Source of the DNA: Parvibaculum sp.
GTDB taxonomy: Bacteria > Pseudomonadota > Alphaproteobacteria > Parvibaculales > Parvibaculaceae
DNA length: 35,828 nt
Reading direction: 5' to 3'
Assembly: GCA_030649335.1 (NCBI GenBank)
Contig: JAUSLL010000114.1
Span: 1 to 35,828, forward strand
Positions 16,098 through 25,235 of this stretch are shown here, piece by piece. Made by a program: the position numbers and the translations under genes. How positions within the stretch are numbered: the stretch's first letter is position 1; every line of letters begins with the position of its first letter. A model generated the notes under the pieces. It did not search any database. It saw nothing but the letters and a program-made list of their open reading frames with translations, and had not been told where the DNA came from.

Positions 16098-18188
16098 GTG
16101 GGTGGACGGCAGTTGAGTGGATTTTTCCGGTATGCATCATTGGCAGGCACAGCTCTGGTGCCCTTCGCAAGTGCGGTGGCGGCGGACGCCCCCGTCCCCA
16201 TGATGCAGGAGATGGTGGTGACCGCCACGGGCTATGGCGAGACACGCGCCACGCACGCGAGCAACATCACCAAAATCGGTGAAGCGGTCATCGACTTCAC
16301 CAAGGCCGAACAGCCGAGCGAGATCCTCAATCGGGTCGCAGGCGTCGGCATTGAACAAGGCAGCGGCGTTGAACACCTGACCGCCATCCGCTCGCCTGTG
16401 CTGACCGGCGGCGCGGGTGCCGGCTCCTTCCTCTATCTTGAAGACGGCGTGCCGCTGCGCGCAGCAGGCTTTGGCAACGTCAACGGGTTGATGGAATCCA
16501 TCACCGAAGGAGCGGGCGCCATCGAAGTTGTGCGCGGCCCCGGCAGCGCGCTCTACGGATCGAACGCCGAACACGGGCTCATCAACGTGCTGAGCCGCGC
16601 CCCTGCATTGACGCCTGAAGGCTCGCTGACCGGATCGGTCGGCCCCCACGGCGTCTATAACCTCGACGGCAGTGCCTCGACCACCATCACGGGCGACAAC
16701 GGCACGACGCAGGGTATGCGCGGCACATTCGTCATCAATGAAGACGGCGGCTTTCGCGCCAGTTCCGGCTACGGCCAACAAAAGGGCCAGCTGCGCTACG
16801 ACTTCAACGCGCCCGACACACGCGTGCGCGCGACACTCGCCACCGTCAATCTCAATCAGGAAACGGCCGGATTTATCACAGGCAAAGACGCCTACAAAGA
16901 CCCGGCACTCTACAAAACCAACCCTGACAGCGACGCCTATCGCGACGCCTGGGCGATCCGCAGCGCCGTGCGCTTCGAACGCGACCTCGACTCTGACACG
17001 ACCATCGCGCTGACGCCCTATATGCGCACCAATGCGATGAAATTTCTGATGCATTTCCTGCCCAGCAAATCGACGGAAGAAAGCGCCCACTGGTCCGGCG
17101 GCTTGCTGACGAGCTATGAAAAACGCCTGAGCGGCGGCCACAAAATCATCGTCGGCTTTGACAGCGAGTATACAGACGGCACGCTGAAAGAAGTGCAGGA
17201 CGGCGCAACGATCCCGGGCTATCTGACGGGCGTGCATTATGACTATGACGTGAAATCAATCGTGCTCGCGCCCTATCTGCACACGGTCTGGCAGCTTGAC
17301 CCCGCCACGCAGATCACAGCCGGACTGCGCTACGAATTTACGCGCTACGATTACACCAACAACGCCGGCCCGACCACCGGCTTGCTCTATGCGGTTGACC
17401 GCGCCGCGAGGCCCGACAACCGCGTTGACACCTATTCAAACCCGACACCGAAACTCGGACTGACACATATTTTCTCAGACGCGTTCACTGGCTTCATCAA
17501 CATCGCGCGCGCTGCCCGTGCACCCCAGACGACCGACATCTACCGGTTGCAAAAGGTGACAGGCACCGCCTTCGCTATTGATCCCGGCTCGATCAATTCT
17601 GAAATTCTCGACAGTATCGAAATCGGCACGCGCGGCCAGATCGGCACGGTGGATTACGAACTTTCAACCTATGCAATGAAAAAGCGCAACTACGCCTTCC
17701 GCGACGCAAGCGGCAACACGATCACCAACGGCAAGACGCAACATCTGGGCGTCGAGCTTGAATTCGCAACACCGCTGATATGGAATTTCGACCTCGCCGC
17801 TGCCGCCACCTATGCCCGCCACACCTATGAGTTCACCAACCTGCCGGAGAAAATTTTTCCCGGCAACGAGGTGGACACCGCCCCGCGCACCATCGCCAAT
17901 GTGCGTCTGGGTTATAATTTCGACGCGGATCGCGCGCGGCTCGAACTCGAATGGGTGCATATGGGTGCGTATAAAACGTCAGCGGATAATCTCCACGACT
18001 ACGGCGGGCACGACCTGCTGAACCTGCGCGCCGAATATGAACTTACCAAAAACCTTTCCCTCTTCGGCCGCCTTGCCAACATCCTCGACACCCGCTACGC
18101 CGACCGCGCCGACTTCGCCTTCGGCAATGAACGCTACTTCCCCGGCGAAGACCGCGCGGTTTATGCGGGGGCGACGGTCAGGTTTTGA
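16098..18188 (+). CDS. TonB-dependent outer-membrane receptor
   Basis: A 696-residue receptor. An N-terminal signal peptide (about 1-29, ending in a FASAVAADA cleavage region) is followed by a TonB-box-like EMVVTATG. The plug domain (about 50-165) contains FLYLEDGVPLR and IEVVRGPGSALYGSNAEHGLINV, hallmark plug motifs. The remainder is a beta-barrel that ends in Phe (ATVRF), as expected for BAM-dependent folding. Substrate unknown; no siderophore, vitamin B12 or TonB/ExbBD gene is nearby. The GTG start follows GAGTGGGGG; an ATG seven bases earlier is out of frame. It is preceded by a 217-base leader in which I found no convincing riboswitch or Fur box. Confidence 0.94.
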   Translation: MGGRQLSGFFRYASLAGTALVPFASAVAADAPVPMMQEMVVTATGYGETRATHASNITKIGEAVIDFTKAEQPSEILNRVAGVGIEQGSGVEHLTAIRSPVLTGGAGAGSFLYLEDGVPLRAAGFGNVNGLMESITEGAGAIEVVRGPGSALYGSNAEHGLINVLSRAPALTPEGSLTGSVGPHGVYNLDGSASTTITGDNGTTQGMRGTFVINEDGGFRASSGYGQQKGQLRYDFNAPDTRVRATLATVNLNQETAGFITGKDAYKDPALYKTNPDSDAYRDAWAIRSAVRFERDLDSDTTIALTPYMRTNAMKFLMHFLPSKSTEESAHWSGGLLTSYEKRLSGGHKIIVGFDSEYTDGTLKEVQDGATIPGYLTGVHYDYDVKSIVLAPYLHTVWQLDPATQITAGLRYEFTRYDYTNNAGPTTGLLYAVDRAARPDNRVDTYSNPTPKLGLTHIFSDAFTGFINIARAARAPQTTDIYRLQKVTGTAFAIDPGSINSEILDSIEIGTRGQIGTVDYELSTYAMKKRNYAFRDASGNTITNGKTQHLGVELEFATPLIWNFDLAAAATYARHTYEFTNLPEKIFPGNEVDTAPRTIANVRLGYNFDADRARLELEWVHMGAYKTSADNLHDYGGHDLLNLRAEYELTKNLSLFGRLANILDTRYADRADFAFGNERYFPGEDRAVYAGATVRF

Positions 18189-18208
18189 TCCATCGATAAC
18201 GGCCTCAT

Positions 18209-18712
18209 CTACTTAGACGATGCCCCCCTTAAGCGTGATCGCGCTGCCTTGAATCCAAGCCAAATCAAGGACATCAATGCGATGACCGCAGCGACGTTGA
18301 AGGTGAAAAACTTCGCTGGTGTCAAAAGCGCCTTCAAGAACAGCAGCCCGTGTTCTCCCGTCAATGCGATCAACTGAACTGTGTTCTCGGCAACATCAAA
18401 GCCAAACACCAAAAACGCTGGGATCGCGAGCGCCACACCGAACCGCCCGGGGAACCTGAGTGCCAGCCCCGCGAAGAATGCGCCGTATGCGACCGGAAAA
18501 GCATAGTCGAGCAGCAAGGTCATCCAAAAGTGGCTGTCTTTTTGGGCCTCTGTCATCGACGAAAGGAGCGCGGTGGTGGCCTCAACTGATGCCACACGAT
18601 CCAGAATTTCTCCGCCGACCAACGGCGTCCACGCCTGAAAGCCGAAAACAAGCGCGATCGCCACGAGAAAACTCAGGATGATGACCGCAGGCCGCCGAAA
18701 TAGGCCGAGCAT
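18209..18712 (-). CDS. Four-helix hypothetical membrane protein
   Basis: A 167-residue protein with four predicted membrane helices at about 9-28, 64-86, 92-116 and 135-155, and a basic C-terminus. A polar segment (about 35-60) between helices 1 and 2 is probably extracytoplasmic. Conserved-looking polar residues inside or near helices (LLDYAFPVAYG and FGFDVAENTVQL) may be functional, but I recognise no family. It is convergent with the TonB-dependent receptor (20-base gap) and divergent from the PNPOx-fold gene. ATG start at 18712 without a strong ribosome binding site. Confidence 0.72.
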   Translation of the reverse strand: MLGLFRRPAVIILSFLVAIALVFGFQAWTPLVGGEILDRVASVEATTALLSSMTEAQKDSHFWMTLLLDYAFPVAYGAFFAGLALRFPGRFGVALAIPAFLVFGFDVAENTVQLIALTGEHGLLFLKALLTPAKFFTFNVAAVIALMSLIWLGFKAARSRLRGASSK

Positions 18713-18921
18713 TTAGACCCCCCTCGTTATGCCTGCCAAAGACTTCAGCAAACTTGATCTGATGGGCAACCTACACGACACCGAAGGCAACCAAAAGGAA
18801 GCCGTCGTTTGAGGGTAGAGGGACAATGCCTCCAAACATCTACCCCTTGGCATTCGCGCCCGTCTGGCCCAAATTCGGGGGGCCTCCGGTATGCGGGGGA
18901 CACAGAATAGCGAGCAGGACC

Positions 18922-19491
18922 GTGGCCAAGCAATTTCCCGCCCTTGATGACGAGAAGCGCGCCTTTATCGAGCGCCAGCACATGTTCTTCACCGGCTCCG
19001 GCGCGGGTGAGGGGCACATCAACGTGTCGCCCAAGGGGCTCGACGCGCTGCGCGTGCTCGGACCCAATACCGTGGTCTATCTCGACCGCACCGGCAGCGG
19101 CAACGAGACCGCCGCCATGATGCGCAAGGACGGGCGGCTCACCATCATGTTTTGCGCTTTTGAAGGTGCACCGATGATCCTGAGGCTCTACGGCAAGGGC
19201 CGCATCCTCAAACGCGGTGGTCAGGAATATGCCGACCTGTTGCGCGACAATTATAACGGCGAGGAACCGGCAGGTGCGCGCCATATGGTGCGGCTCGATT
19301 TCGACATCGTACAGACCTCCTGCGGCTTCGCTGTCCCTCTTTTCGATTACAAACGCGAGCGTGTCGCTTTGACACGCTGGGCAACCGCACGCGGCGAAGA
19401 AGGGCTCGACGCCTATCGCCGTCAAAAAAACATGATCAGCCTCGACGGTTACCCGACCGGCATCGTGGACGAAACGGACGCGGCAGAATAA
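18922..19491 (+). CDS. Pyridoxamine 5'-phosphate oxidase-fold protein
   Basis: About 189 residues of the PNPOx-like split-barrel flavin-binding superfamily. The opening FPALDDEKRAFIERQHMFFTGSG and HINVSPKGLDALRVLG are typical of this uncharacterised PNPOx subgroup, as is the RLTIMFCAFEG strand. It probably binds FMN or F420-like flavin, but the substrate is unknown. I chose the GTG at 18922 because AGGA precedes it and homology-like sequence begins there. The frame is open to an ATG at 18826, but that 32-residue extension is Pro-rich and unlike the family. It lies 37 bases upstream of the cardiolipin synthase gene and may be co-transcribed with it. Confidence 0.87.
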   Translation: MAKQFPALDDEKRAFIERQHMFFTGSGAGEGHINVSPKGLDALRVLGPNTVVYLDRTGSGNETAAMMRKDGRLTIMFCAFEGAPMILRLYGKGRILKRGGQEYADLLRDNYNGEEPAGARHMVRLDFDIVQTSCGFAVPLFDYKRERVALTRWATARGEEGLDAYRRQKNMISLDGYPTGIVDETDAAE

Positions 19492-19528
19492 TCGCCGCCC
19501 GTCGCGCCCAAACACCCAAGAGAGGCCC

Positions 19529-20980
19529 ATGCAATTTTTTGCCGATCTAGGCCCTGCCCTTTTTGCCGCCATCCAGCTTGCCGCCATGCTGGGCGCGGCA
19601 GGCCACGCGATGCTGACCAAAAGCGATGTGCGCTCGGCGGCGGGCTGGGTCGGCTTCATTCTGTTGGTGCCGGTGCTGGGCTGGCTCATCTATCTGCTGC
19701 TCGGCGTCAACCGCATCCAGCGCCGCGCGCGCGAATTGCGCGGACCGGCTATGCCGCTCCTGAACCCGCTGCCCAAGCAAGGCAACAATGTTCTGCCAAT
19801 GGGAACGAGCGACCAGCGCCGCGAACTGGAAAGCCTCGCGCGCTTTGGACAAAAAGTGCAGGACGAGGAATTTGTGGCGGGCAACAAGGTGACCGTGCTC
19901 ACCAATGGCGACGAGGCCTACCCCGCCATGATCACCGCCATCGACAAAGCAACACGCTCGGTGGCGCTCTCGACTTATATTTTCAACAATGACAAGGCGG
20001 GTCAGCTTTTCCTCGACGCTCTGTCACGGGCACAGGCGCGCGGCGTGCGACTGCGCATCCTCATCGACGGTGTCGGTTCATGGTATTCGCACCCCTCGAT
20101 CATTCCTGAGTTGCGCAAGCGCAATATCAATTACGCACGCTTCCTGCATTCGTTCATGCTGTGGCAGATGCCTTATCTGAATATGCGAAACCACCAAAAA
20201 ATTCTGGTGGTGGACGGCACGGAAGGCTTTACCGGAGGCATGAATATCGCGGTCGGCAATCTCATCGCGACAAAACCAAAGAAACCGATCCTCGATCATC
20301 ACTTCCGCGTCGAAGGGCCTGTTGTCGCACAACTCATGCGCACTTTCGCCTATGAATGGACATTCACAACCGGCGAAATTCTCGACGGCCCGGATTGGTT
20401 TCCACCGACGATTGCTGCCGTCGCCGGTGACGGGCTTGTCGCACGAGCGCTGCCGGGCGGGCCGGACCAAGGCATCAACCCGATCCGCTGGACGATGCTG
20501 GCCGCTTTGGCCGAAGCGCGCGAGACAATCCGCATTGTCACGCCCTACTTCCTGCCGGACTCCACATTGAGCACGGTGCTGTCGATGGCGGCGATGCGCG
20601 GCGTCGAGGTGGACATTGTTCTGCCCGGCCGCAGCAATCTGCGTTTTGTCGATTGGGCGGCAACGCCTCAACTCGCATGGCTCATCGAGGCGGGGTGCCA
20701 TGTGTGGAAGACCGAAGGCCCGTTTGAACATTCCAAGCTGATGATGATCGACGGGATCTGGTCGATGGTGGGGTCTGCAAACTGGGACGGGCGCAGCCTG
20801 CGGCTCAATTTTGAATTGAACCTCGAATGCTATGACACGGAGTTTGCCAAGGAACTCGGTCGCCTGACAGATGCCAAAATCGCCCGCGCTGTGCCCGTGA
20901 CGCGTCACGACATCATGTCGCGCTCGCTGCCCGCGCGGCTCCGCGATGCGGCAATTCGTCTGGCATCCCCCTATCTCTGA
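19529..20980 (+). CDS. cls: Cardiolipin synthase (phospholipase D family)
   Basis: A 483-residue membrane enzyme that makes cardiolipin from phosphatidylglycerol (or PG plus PE, depending on subtype). The N-terminus has two hydrophobic segments (about 10-30 and 38-60), the PLDc_N anchor. Two HKD motifs are intact: HQKILVVDG with His222 and HSKLMMIDG with His401, each followed by the usual Gly/Ser-Asn stretch (GGMN and GSANWD). The length matches the family. Start ATG at 19529 with AGAGAGG upstream. It is followed after 110 bases by two small membrane-protein genes on the same strand. Confidence 0.95.
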   Translation: MQFFADLGPALFAAIQLAAMLGAAGHAMLTKSDVRSAAGWVGFILLVPVLGWLIYLLLGVNRIQRRARELRGPAMPLLNPLPKQGNNVLPMGTSDQRRELESLARFGQKVQDEEFVAGNKVTVLTNGDEAYPAMITAIDKATRSVALSTYIFNNDKAGQLFLDALSRAQARGVRLRILIDGVGSWYSHPSIIPELRKRNINYARFLHSFMLWQMPYLNMRNHQKILVVDGTEGFTGGMNIAVGNLIATKPKKPILDHHFRVEGPVVAQLMRTFAYEWTFTTGEILDGPDWFPPTIAAVAGDGLVARALPGGPDQGINPIRWTMLAALAEARETIRIVTPYFLPDSTLSTVLSMAAMRGVEVDIVLPGRSNLRFVDWAATPQLAWLIEAGCHVWKTEGPFEHSKLMMIDGIWSMVGSANWDGRSLRLNFELNLECYDTEFAKELGRLTDAKIARAVPVTRHDIMSRSLPARLRDAAIRLASPYL

Positions 20981-21090
20981 AAAATCGCTTTATATTGAGG
21001 CCTTATTGTCGCCATGCTGGAACGCGATGGTCATTCCCGCGCTGATGCGCAAACTGACAAGTTTAATGACCTTCTGAAGGGAGTGCTCCG

Positions 21091-21390
21091 ATGAGTAGCA
21101 AAACCGCAAAAGCGCTTGACGAAAAAGTGACCGAAGAACTCGACGACCTGCGCAAGGAAATAGACCGCCTGACAACAGCGCTCGAAGAAGCCAGGGTGAA
21201 GTTTCTTGAGGCTGCCGGCGAAAGCGCGGACGGACTGCTTCATGCTGCCAGCGACGCGGCAGGCGAAGCGCGCGACAAGGCACAAGAAGGCTGGCACGAA
21301 TTGCAGACACGCATTGCTGAAAAGCCTGTGCAAAGCACGCTCATCGCTCTTGGCATCGGCTTCATCCTGTCGCGCATCATTCTGAGGTAA
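21091..21390 (+). CDS. DUF883/ElaB-YqjD-like ribosome- or membrane-associated protein
   Basis: A 99-residue protein: an N-terminal amphipathic coiled-coil (about 5-45, DEKVTEELDDLRKEIDRL), an Ala/Glu/Lys-rich middle and a C-terminal hydrophobic segment (about 78-96) ending in RIILR. This is the layout of the ElaB/YqjD/DUF883 family, whose E. coli members are inner-membrane-anchored and associate with ribosomes in stationary phase. Ribosome binding here is inference. Start ATG with AAGGGAG upstream. The next gene follows after eight bases, mirroring the yqjD-yqjE order of enterobacteria. Confidence 0.87.
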   Translation: MSSKTAKALDEKVTEELDDLRKEIDRLTTALEEARVKFLEAAGESADGLLHAASDAAGEARDKAQEGWHELQTRIAEKPVQSTLIALGIGFILSRIILR

Positions 21391-21398
21391 ACAAAGCG

Positions 21399-21851
21399 AT
21401 GGCCAATTCAACTGACAAGCTGAGCCGCCTTGCCGAACTGGAATGGATGCGCGCCGAAATCGTCGCACGCCGGTTGGCTCAGCGTGCGATTCTGACCAGC
21501 ATTGCCGCACTCATCGGCTTTTTGGCGCTGGCCGCCTTGTCGTTTGGATTTTTCCTGATCCTCGCCGTCCCGGTCGGAGAAGCATTCGCCGCCCTGATCG
21601 TCGGCGGCGTGCTTGCCGCGCTCGCCGCTATCATCATCGCACTGGCGATGCGGACACCCGGACGCACGGCAGAACTGGAATCGCAGCTTCTGGATCGCTC
21701 CATCACGGACGCCCGCAACGATCTGCGCGAAGGGTTCGGCGGCGGCGGCTCATCAAATCTGGCCACCATTATCACGGTGCTAACCGCCTTATCCGCGCTG
21801 AGCCCGACACTGGCGAGCTACATTCAGCCAATCCTCAAGATCATCCGATAG
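21399..21851 (+). CDS. Phage holin family / YqjE-like membrane protein
   Basis: A 150-residue protein with two hydrophobic helices (about 30-55 and 60-87) after a charged N-terminal helix, then a cytoplasmic tail and a weakly hydrophobic C-terminus. This resembles the Phage_holin_3_6/YqjE group. Despite the name, chromosomal members paired with a DUF883 gene are not phage lysis genes. It starts eight bases after the DUF883 gene with GAGG overlapping that gene's stop, so translation is probably coupled. Its last 11 bases overlap the 3' end of the opposite NfeD gene. Confidence 0.82.
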   Translation: MANSTDKLSRLAELEWMRAEIVARRLAQRAILTSIAALIGFLALAALSFGFFLILAVPVGEAFAALIVGGVLAALAAIIIALAMRTPGRTAELESQLLDRSITDARNDLREGFGGGGSSNLATIITVLTALSALSPTLASYIQPILKIIR

Positions 21852-22290
21852 CTTCGACGATCAGCACGCCATCGGCCTCGCCCGTGACACGCACCTTGGC
21901 GCCCACCGGCAGATCGGGGCCGGAGGCAAGCCACTGGCTGTCGCCGATCTTGAGCTTGCCGCGTCCGTTCACAATCGCCTGTTCGAGCGTGAAACTATGC
22001 CCGATATAGGAGCGCACCCGCTGGTTGAGCAGCGGCGCGTCGCTCTCAATCGGATGGCGTTTGAACCAGCGCCGCGAAATCCACACGGCAATGACCGACA
22101 GAACCGCAAAAAGCGCGATCTGCGCCATGAGCGGGATCGGAAAAACCAACACCAGCACACCAACAATGGCGGCAGCGGCGGCAAGCCAGACAAAGAATAT
22201 GCCCGGCACGATGAGCTCAACGATGCTGAGGATCGCCGCAACGATCCACCACATCCATTCACCGACTTCAGACAGGATCGTTTCCATCAC
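21841..22290 (-). CDS. Short NfeD-family membrane protein
   Basis: A 149-residue NfeD protein of the short type, lacking the ClpP-like serine protease domain. Hydrophobic segments at about 9-28 and 30-68 are followed by a C-terminal soluble OB-fold (about 85-148; LNQRVRSYIGHSFTLEQAI and GAKVRVTGEADGVLIVEAI). It follows the stomatin-like gene directly, the classic operon of two partners at membrane microdomains. GTG at 22290 abuts the upstream TAA; an ATG one codon later is the alternative start. The 3' end overlaps the convergent holin-like gene by 11 bases. Confidence 0.92.
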   Translation of the reverse strand: MMETILSEVGEWMWWIVAAILSIVELIVPGIFFVWLAAAAAIVGVLVLVFPIPLMAQIALFAVLSVIAVWISRRWFKRHPIESDAPLLNQRVRSYIGHSFTLEQAIVNGRGKLKIGDSQWLASGPDLPVGAKVRVTGEADGVLIVEAIG

Positions 22291-23271
22291 TTAGTCACCC
22301 CGGCTGACAGGCGGCACTGTGGGACGACGCGGCGACGTGGCACCCGAGCCACCGCCACCGGCACCAAAGGCATCACGCGCAAGCTCCGTGATGCCGCCAA
22401 GCGCCCCGATGACGCTCGCGGCTTCAAGCGGCATCAGCACGAGTTTCTGATTGGGCGCGGAGGCAATATCCCTGAGGGCCTCGACATATTTGGTGGCGAC
22501 GAAATAATTGAGCGCCTGCACATTGCCGCCCGCAATCGCGTCACTCACGACCTGTGTTGCCTTGGCTTCAGCTTCAGCCTGACGCTCACGCGCTTCGGCG
22601 TCGCGGTAAGCTGCTTCGCGGCGGCCTTCGGCTTCGAGGATCGCTGCCTGCTTCTTGCCTTCAGCCGCAAGGATCGCGGCCTGACGTAAGCCTTCGGCTT
22701 CCAGAATATTCGCGCGCTTCTCACGCTCGGCTTTCATCTGCCGCGCCATGCTGTCGATGATGTCACGCGGCGGTGCGATGTCTTTGATTTCGATACGCGT
22801 GACCTTGAGGCCCCAGGGATGTGTTGCTTCGTCCACGACTGTCAGCAGCCGCGCATTGATGCTGTCGCGCTGCGAGAGCAGTTCATCAAGATCCATGCTG
22901 CCCATGACGGTACGCAGATTGGTCATCACAAGATTGAGGACAGCGAGGCGGAGATTGCCGACTTCATAAGACGCCTTGGCCGCATCCAGCACCTGATAGA
23001 AAATGACACCGTCCACCGTCACCATCGCATTGTCGCGTGTGATGACTTCCTGGCTCGGCACATCGACCACGGTCTCCATGACATTGACCTTGGCACCGAT
23101 GCGATCAAAGAACGGCACAATGACGCCGAGGCCGGGCATCAGGCTGTGCGTGTAGCGCCCGAAACGCTCGACCGTGTAGACATTGCCCTGCGGCACGACC
23201 TTGACGGCCTTGAAGAGGAAAATGATTGCGAGAAACAGGATCGCAAAGACAAAAAATGTACCGCCGAACAT
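22291..23271 (-). CDS. SPFH/Band 7 protein, stomatin/QmcA-like
   Basis: About 326 residues. One N-terminal membrane anchor (about 5-22) is followed by an SPFH domain (about 23-200: [20 protein letters not shown] and a later [14 protein letters not shown]). A helical region then shows repeated 11-residue EAEGxxQAAIL units that form a coiled coil, and the C-terminus is Gly-rich (AGGGGSG). Such proteins oligomerise into scaffolds that organise membrane microdomains and modulate proteases. I chose the ATG at 23271 with GGAGG nine bases upstream; an in-frame ATG at 23280 directly abuts the same site, and another at 23334 adds an unlikely basic extension. First gene of the operon with NfeD. Confidence 0.93.
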   Translation of the reverse strand: MFGGTFFVFAILFLAIIFLFKAVKVVPQGNVYTVERFGRYTHSLMPGLGVIVPFFDRIGAKVNVMETVVDVPSQEVITRDNAMVTVDGVIFYQVLDAAKASYEVGNLRLAVLNLVMTNLRTVMGSMDLDELLSQRDSINARLLTVVDEATHPWGLKVTRIEIKDIAPPRDIIDSMARQMKAEREKRANILEAEGLRQAAILAAEGKKQAAILEAEGRREAAYRDAEARERQAEAEAKATQVVSDAIAGGNVQALNYFVATKYVEALRDIASAPNQKLVLMPLEAASVIGALGGITELARDAFGAGGGGSGATSPRRPTVPPVSRGD

Positions 23272-23410
23272 GAATCTCATCCTCCATTTGGCATACGTCC
23301 AAGAAGACGTGCGCTCGATTCCCCGATAAAACATAGACCAGATTGAAAACCGGTGCCCATTTATCAGCTCACCTTATATGGGGAGCCATGAGGCCCTGCA
23401 GGAGAGCAAA

Positions 23411-24010
23411 ATGAAGCTTATGTCGTCGCCGACGTCACCTTTCGTACGCAAAGTCCGCATTTTGATCCGCGAAAAGGGCGCCACGGCCCGCGTCGAGGAA
23501 ATTGTGGTCTCGGCCCTTGCCGATCCCGCCGAACTCCATGCCGCAAACCCGCTGGGCAAAGTGCCCGCTCTCGCACTCGACGACGGCACAACCTATTTCA
23601 ACAGCCCGCTCATCTGCCAATATCTCGACGAGGAACTGGGCGGGCACAAATTTCTGCCGCCCGCGGGCAATGCCTATTTTAGCGACATGCGCCTACAGAC
23701 CATCGGGGACGGGATTTCGGAAGCCGCTGTCTCGCGCACTTTTGAACGCGCACGCCCCGAGGCGGAACGCTCGGCCATGTGGACCGGACGCTGGGAGCGC
23801 GCCATTACGCGCTCGCTTGATCTTTTGGAAGCTGACGCCAAATCCCTCGACGGCGAGCCGACCATCGGCACGATCGCTGTCTATTGCGCGCTCGGCTATC
23901 TCGATTTCCGCCACCCAGACATGGAATGGCGGAAGGGTCGCACGAAGCTCACAAGCTTCTACGACAAAAATTCAGGCCGGCCCGCCTTCAAAGAGACAGC
24001 ACCGGCCTGA
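23411..24010 (+). CDS. Glutathione S-transferase family protein
   Basis: A 199-residue GST. The N-terminal thioredoxin-like half starts with MKLMSSPTSPFVRKVRI, where Ser residues at 5, 6 and 9 are candidate catalytic residues in place of Cys. It continues to NPLGKVPAL with the conserved cis-Pro, and the glutathione gamma-glutamyl contact region is FNSPLICQYLDE. The C-terminal half is alpha-helical. I chose the ATG at 23411, with AGGAGAG just upstream; the frame is open to 23378 but that start has no good site. It is divergent from the stomatin gene and convergent with the MDR dehydrogenase. Substrate unknown. Confidence 0.92.
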   Translation: MKLMSSPTSPFVRKVRILIREKGATARVEEIVVSALADPAELHAANPLGKVPALALDDGTTYFNSPLICQYLDEELGGHKFLPPAGNAYFSDMRLQTIGDGISEAAVSRTFERARPEAERSAMWTGRWERAITRSLDLLEADAKSLDGEPTIGTIAVYCALGYLDFRHPDMEWRKGRTKLTSFYDKNSGRPAFKETAPA

Positions 24011-24037
24011 CTTAGACAGACGGATTGACGGAGACGT

Positions 24038-25132
24038 TTAGCGCCAGGGTTCGACAAGAATCTTGGCGTGAACTTCAGGGCTCGCGAGATCCTTGAACGC
24101 CTGCTTGACGCCATCGACACCGACACGGCCAGTGACCAGCGGCGAACCGTCAATCTTGCCTTCCGCCAGATGATGCAAGGTCAGCGCAAATTCTTCGGGC
24201 GTGTAGCCCAACACAAACTGCATGTTGAGTTCTTTGTTGATGGCAAAGAAGGGCTCGAACTTGTCCTGTTCCATGCAGACGCCAACAACGACGATGCGTG
24301 CGCCGCGCGGTGCGCCTTCGAGCATCTGCTGGATGATGCCGGGGACGCCGACACATTCGAAGATGACGCCGGGGCGCAGCTTCGGACCCATGCCGAGAAT
24401 GGAGATGACGCTGCTTGCGTCATAGCCTTCCGGCGTCGCCTCGTCGGTCCAGCGCTTGTAGGGCGAGTCCTTGGCCGGATCGAGCACGATGTCCGCGCCC
24501 ATTGTTTCGGCAAGCTTGCGCCGTGCGGGGCTGAAATCGCAGGCGATGATCGGGTGCACACCTTTGATCTTGAGACCGGCAATGACGGCAAGACCGACAG
24601 GACCGCAACCGATGACAATCGGAATATCATTGGCTTCGAGACGCGCTTTTTCAACCGCGTGCCAACCAACAGCCATCGGCTCGGTGAGGGCGGCCTGCTC
24701 AGTGGACAGACCGTTCGGCACTTCGAGCATCAGCATTTCGTTGAGAACAATATGTTCGGCAAAACCGCCGGGCACGTCGTTTGAATAGCCGACGGGATTG
24801 ATCTTGGCTTTTTCGCCGGTGATCGCCACCGTGATCGGCACGGAACAAACGCGCGTGCCGACTTTAAGCGTCTTTGTGGTGTTGGGGCCGTGCTCAAGAA
24901 TTTCGCCGCAGAACTCGTGGCCGAAGACGATATCGCGCTTGGTATCCATAGCGAATTCGGAGCCTGAACGCTTGGCGGCATCGACCATCTTGTCGGCATG
25001 ATGGAACGCATGAAGGTCTGACCCGCAAATGCCGCAGGCGAGTGTCTTGACCAGCACCTGACCGTCCACCGGTACGGGATCGGCCATGGAATCGACGACG
25101 AGATCGCCGTTACGAAAAATGGCAGCACGCAT
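24038..25132 (-). CDS. Zinc-type MDR alcohol dehydrogenase family protein
   Basis: A 364-residue medium-chain dehydrogenase/reductase. The catalytic-zinc region CGICGSDLHAFHHADK comes early, GHEFCGEI is the second zinc-ligand and proton-relay segment, and the NAD(P) Rossmann motif is VIGCGPVGLAVIAGL. The usual four-Cys structural-zinc lobe after the GHE motif is missing: after RVCSVP the chain continues with few Cys. This occurs in some MDR branches and argues against classical ADH. I chose the ATG at 25132, with AGGAG seven bases upstream. It follows the SemiSWEET gene by about 100 bases and could be part of the acyl-CoA dehydrogenase transcript, but the gap allows an independent promoter. 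Confidence 0.92.
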   Translation of the reverse strand: MRAAIFRNGDLVVDSMADPVPVDGQVLVKTLACGICGSDLHAFHHADKMVDAAKRSGSEFAMDTKRDIVFGHEFCGEILEHGPNTTKTLKVGTRVCSVPITVAITGEKAKINPVGYSNDVPGGFAEHIVLNEMLMLEVPNGLSTEQAALTEPMAVGWHAVEKARLEANDIPIVIGCGPVGLAVIAGLKIKGVHPIIACDFSPARRKLAETMGADIVLDPAKDSPYKRWTDEATPEGYDASSVISILGMGPKLRPGVIFECVGVPGIIQQMLEGAPRGARIVVVGVCMEQDKFEPFFAINKELNMQFVLGYTPEEFALTLHHLAEGKIDGSPLVTGRVGVDGVKQAFKDLASPEVHAKILVEPWR

Positions 25133-25235
25133 GTTTTGTCTCCTCAGGATGCGCGGGTCTTCTCGCCCGCCTTTGTTTTCAATTCTAATAGCCCCATGCA
25201 AGCAGTCTCACGCGCCACATGCAAGGGACCGAAAC

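Noticed and set aside
18826..18921. 32-residue N-terminal extension of the PNPOx-fold protein from an ATG at 18826
   Set aside because: The extension is Pro/Gly-rich and unlike the family; a GTG at 18922 with AGGA upstream fits the family start better.
21399..21851. Prophage remnant suggested by the holin-like gene
   Set aside because: No other phage gene is nearby, and the DUF883 plus holin-like pair is a normal chromosomal arrangement like yqjD-yqjE.
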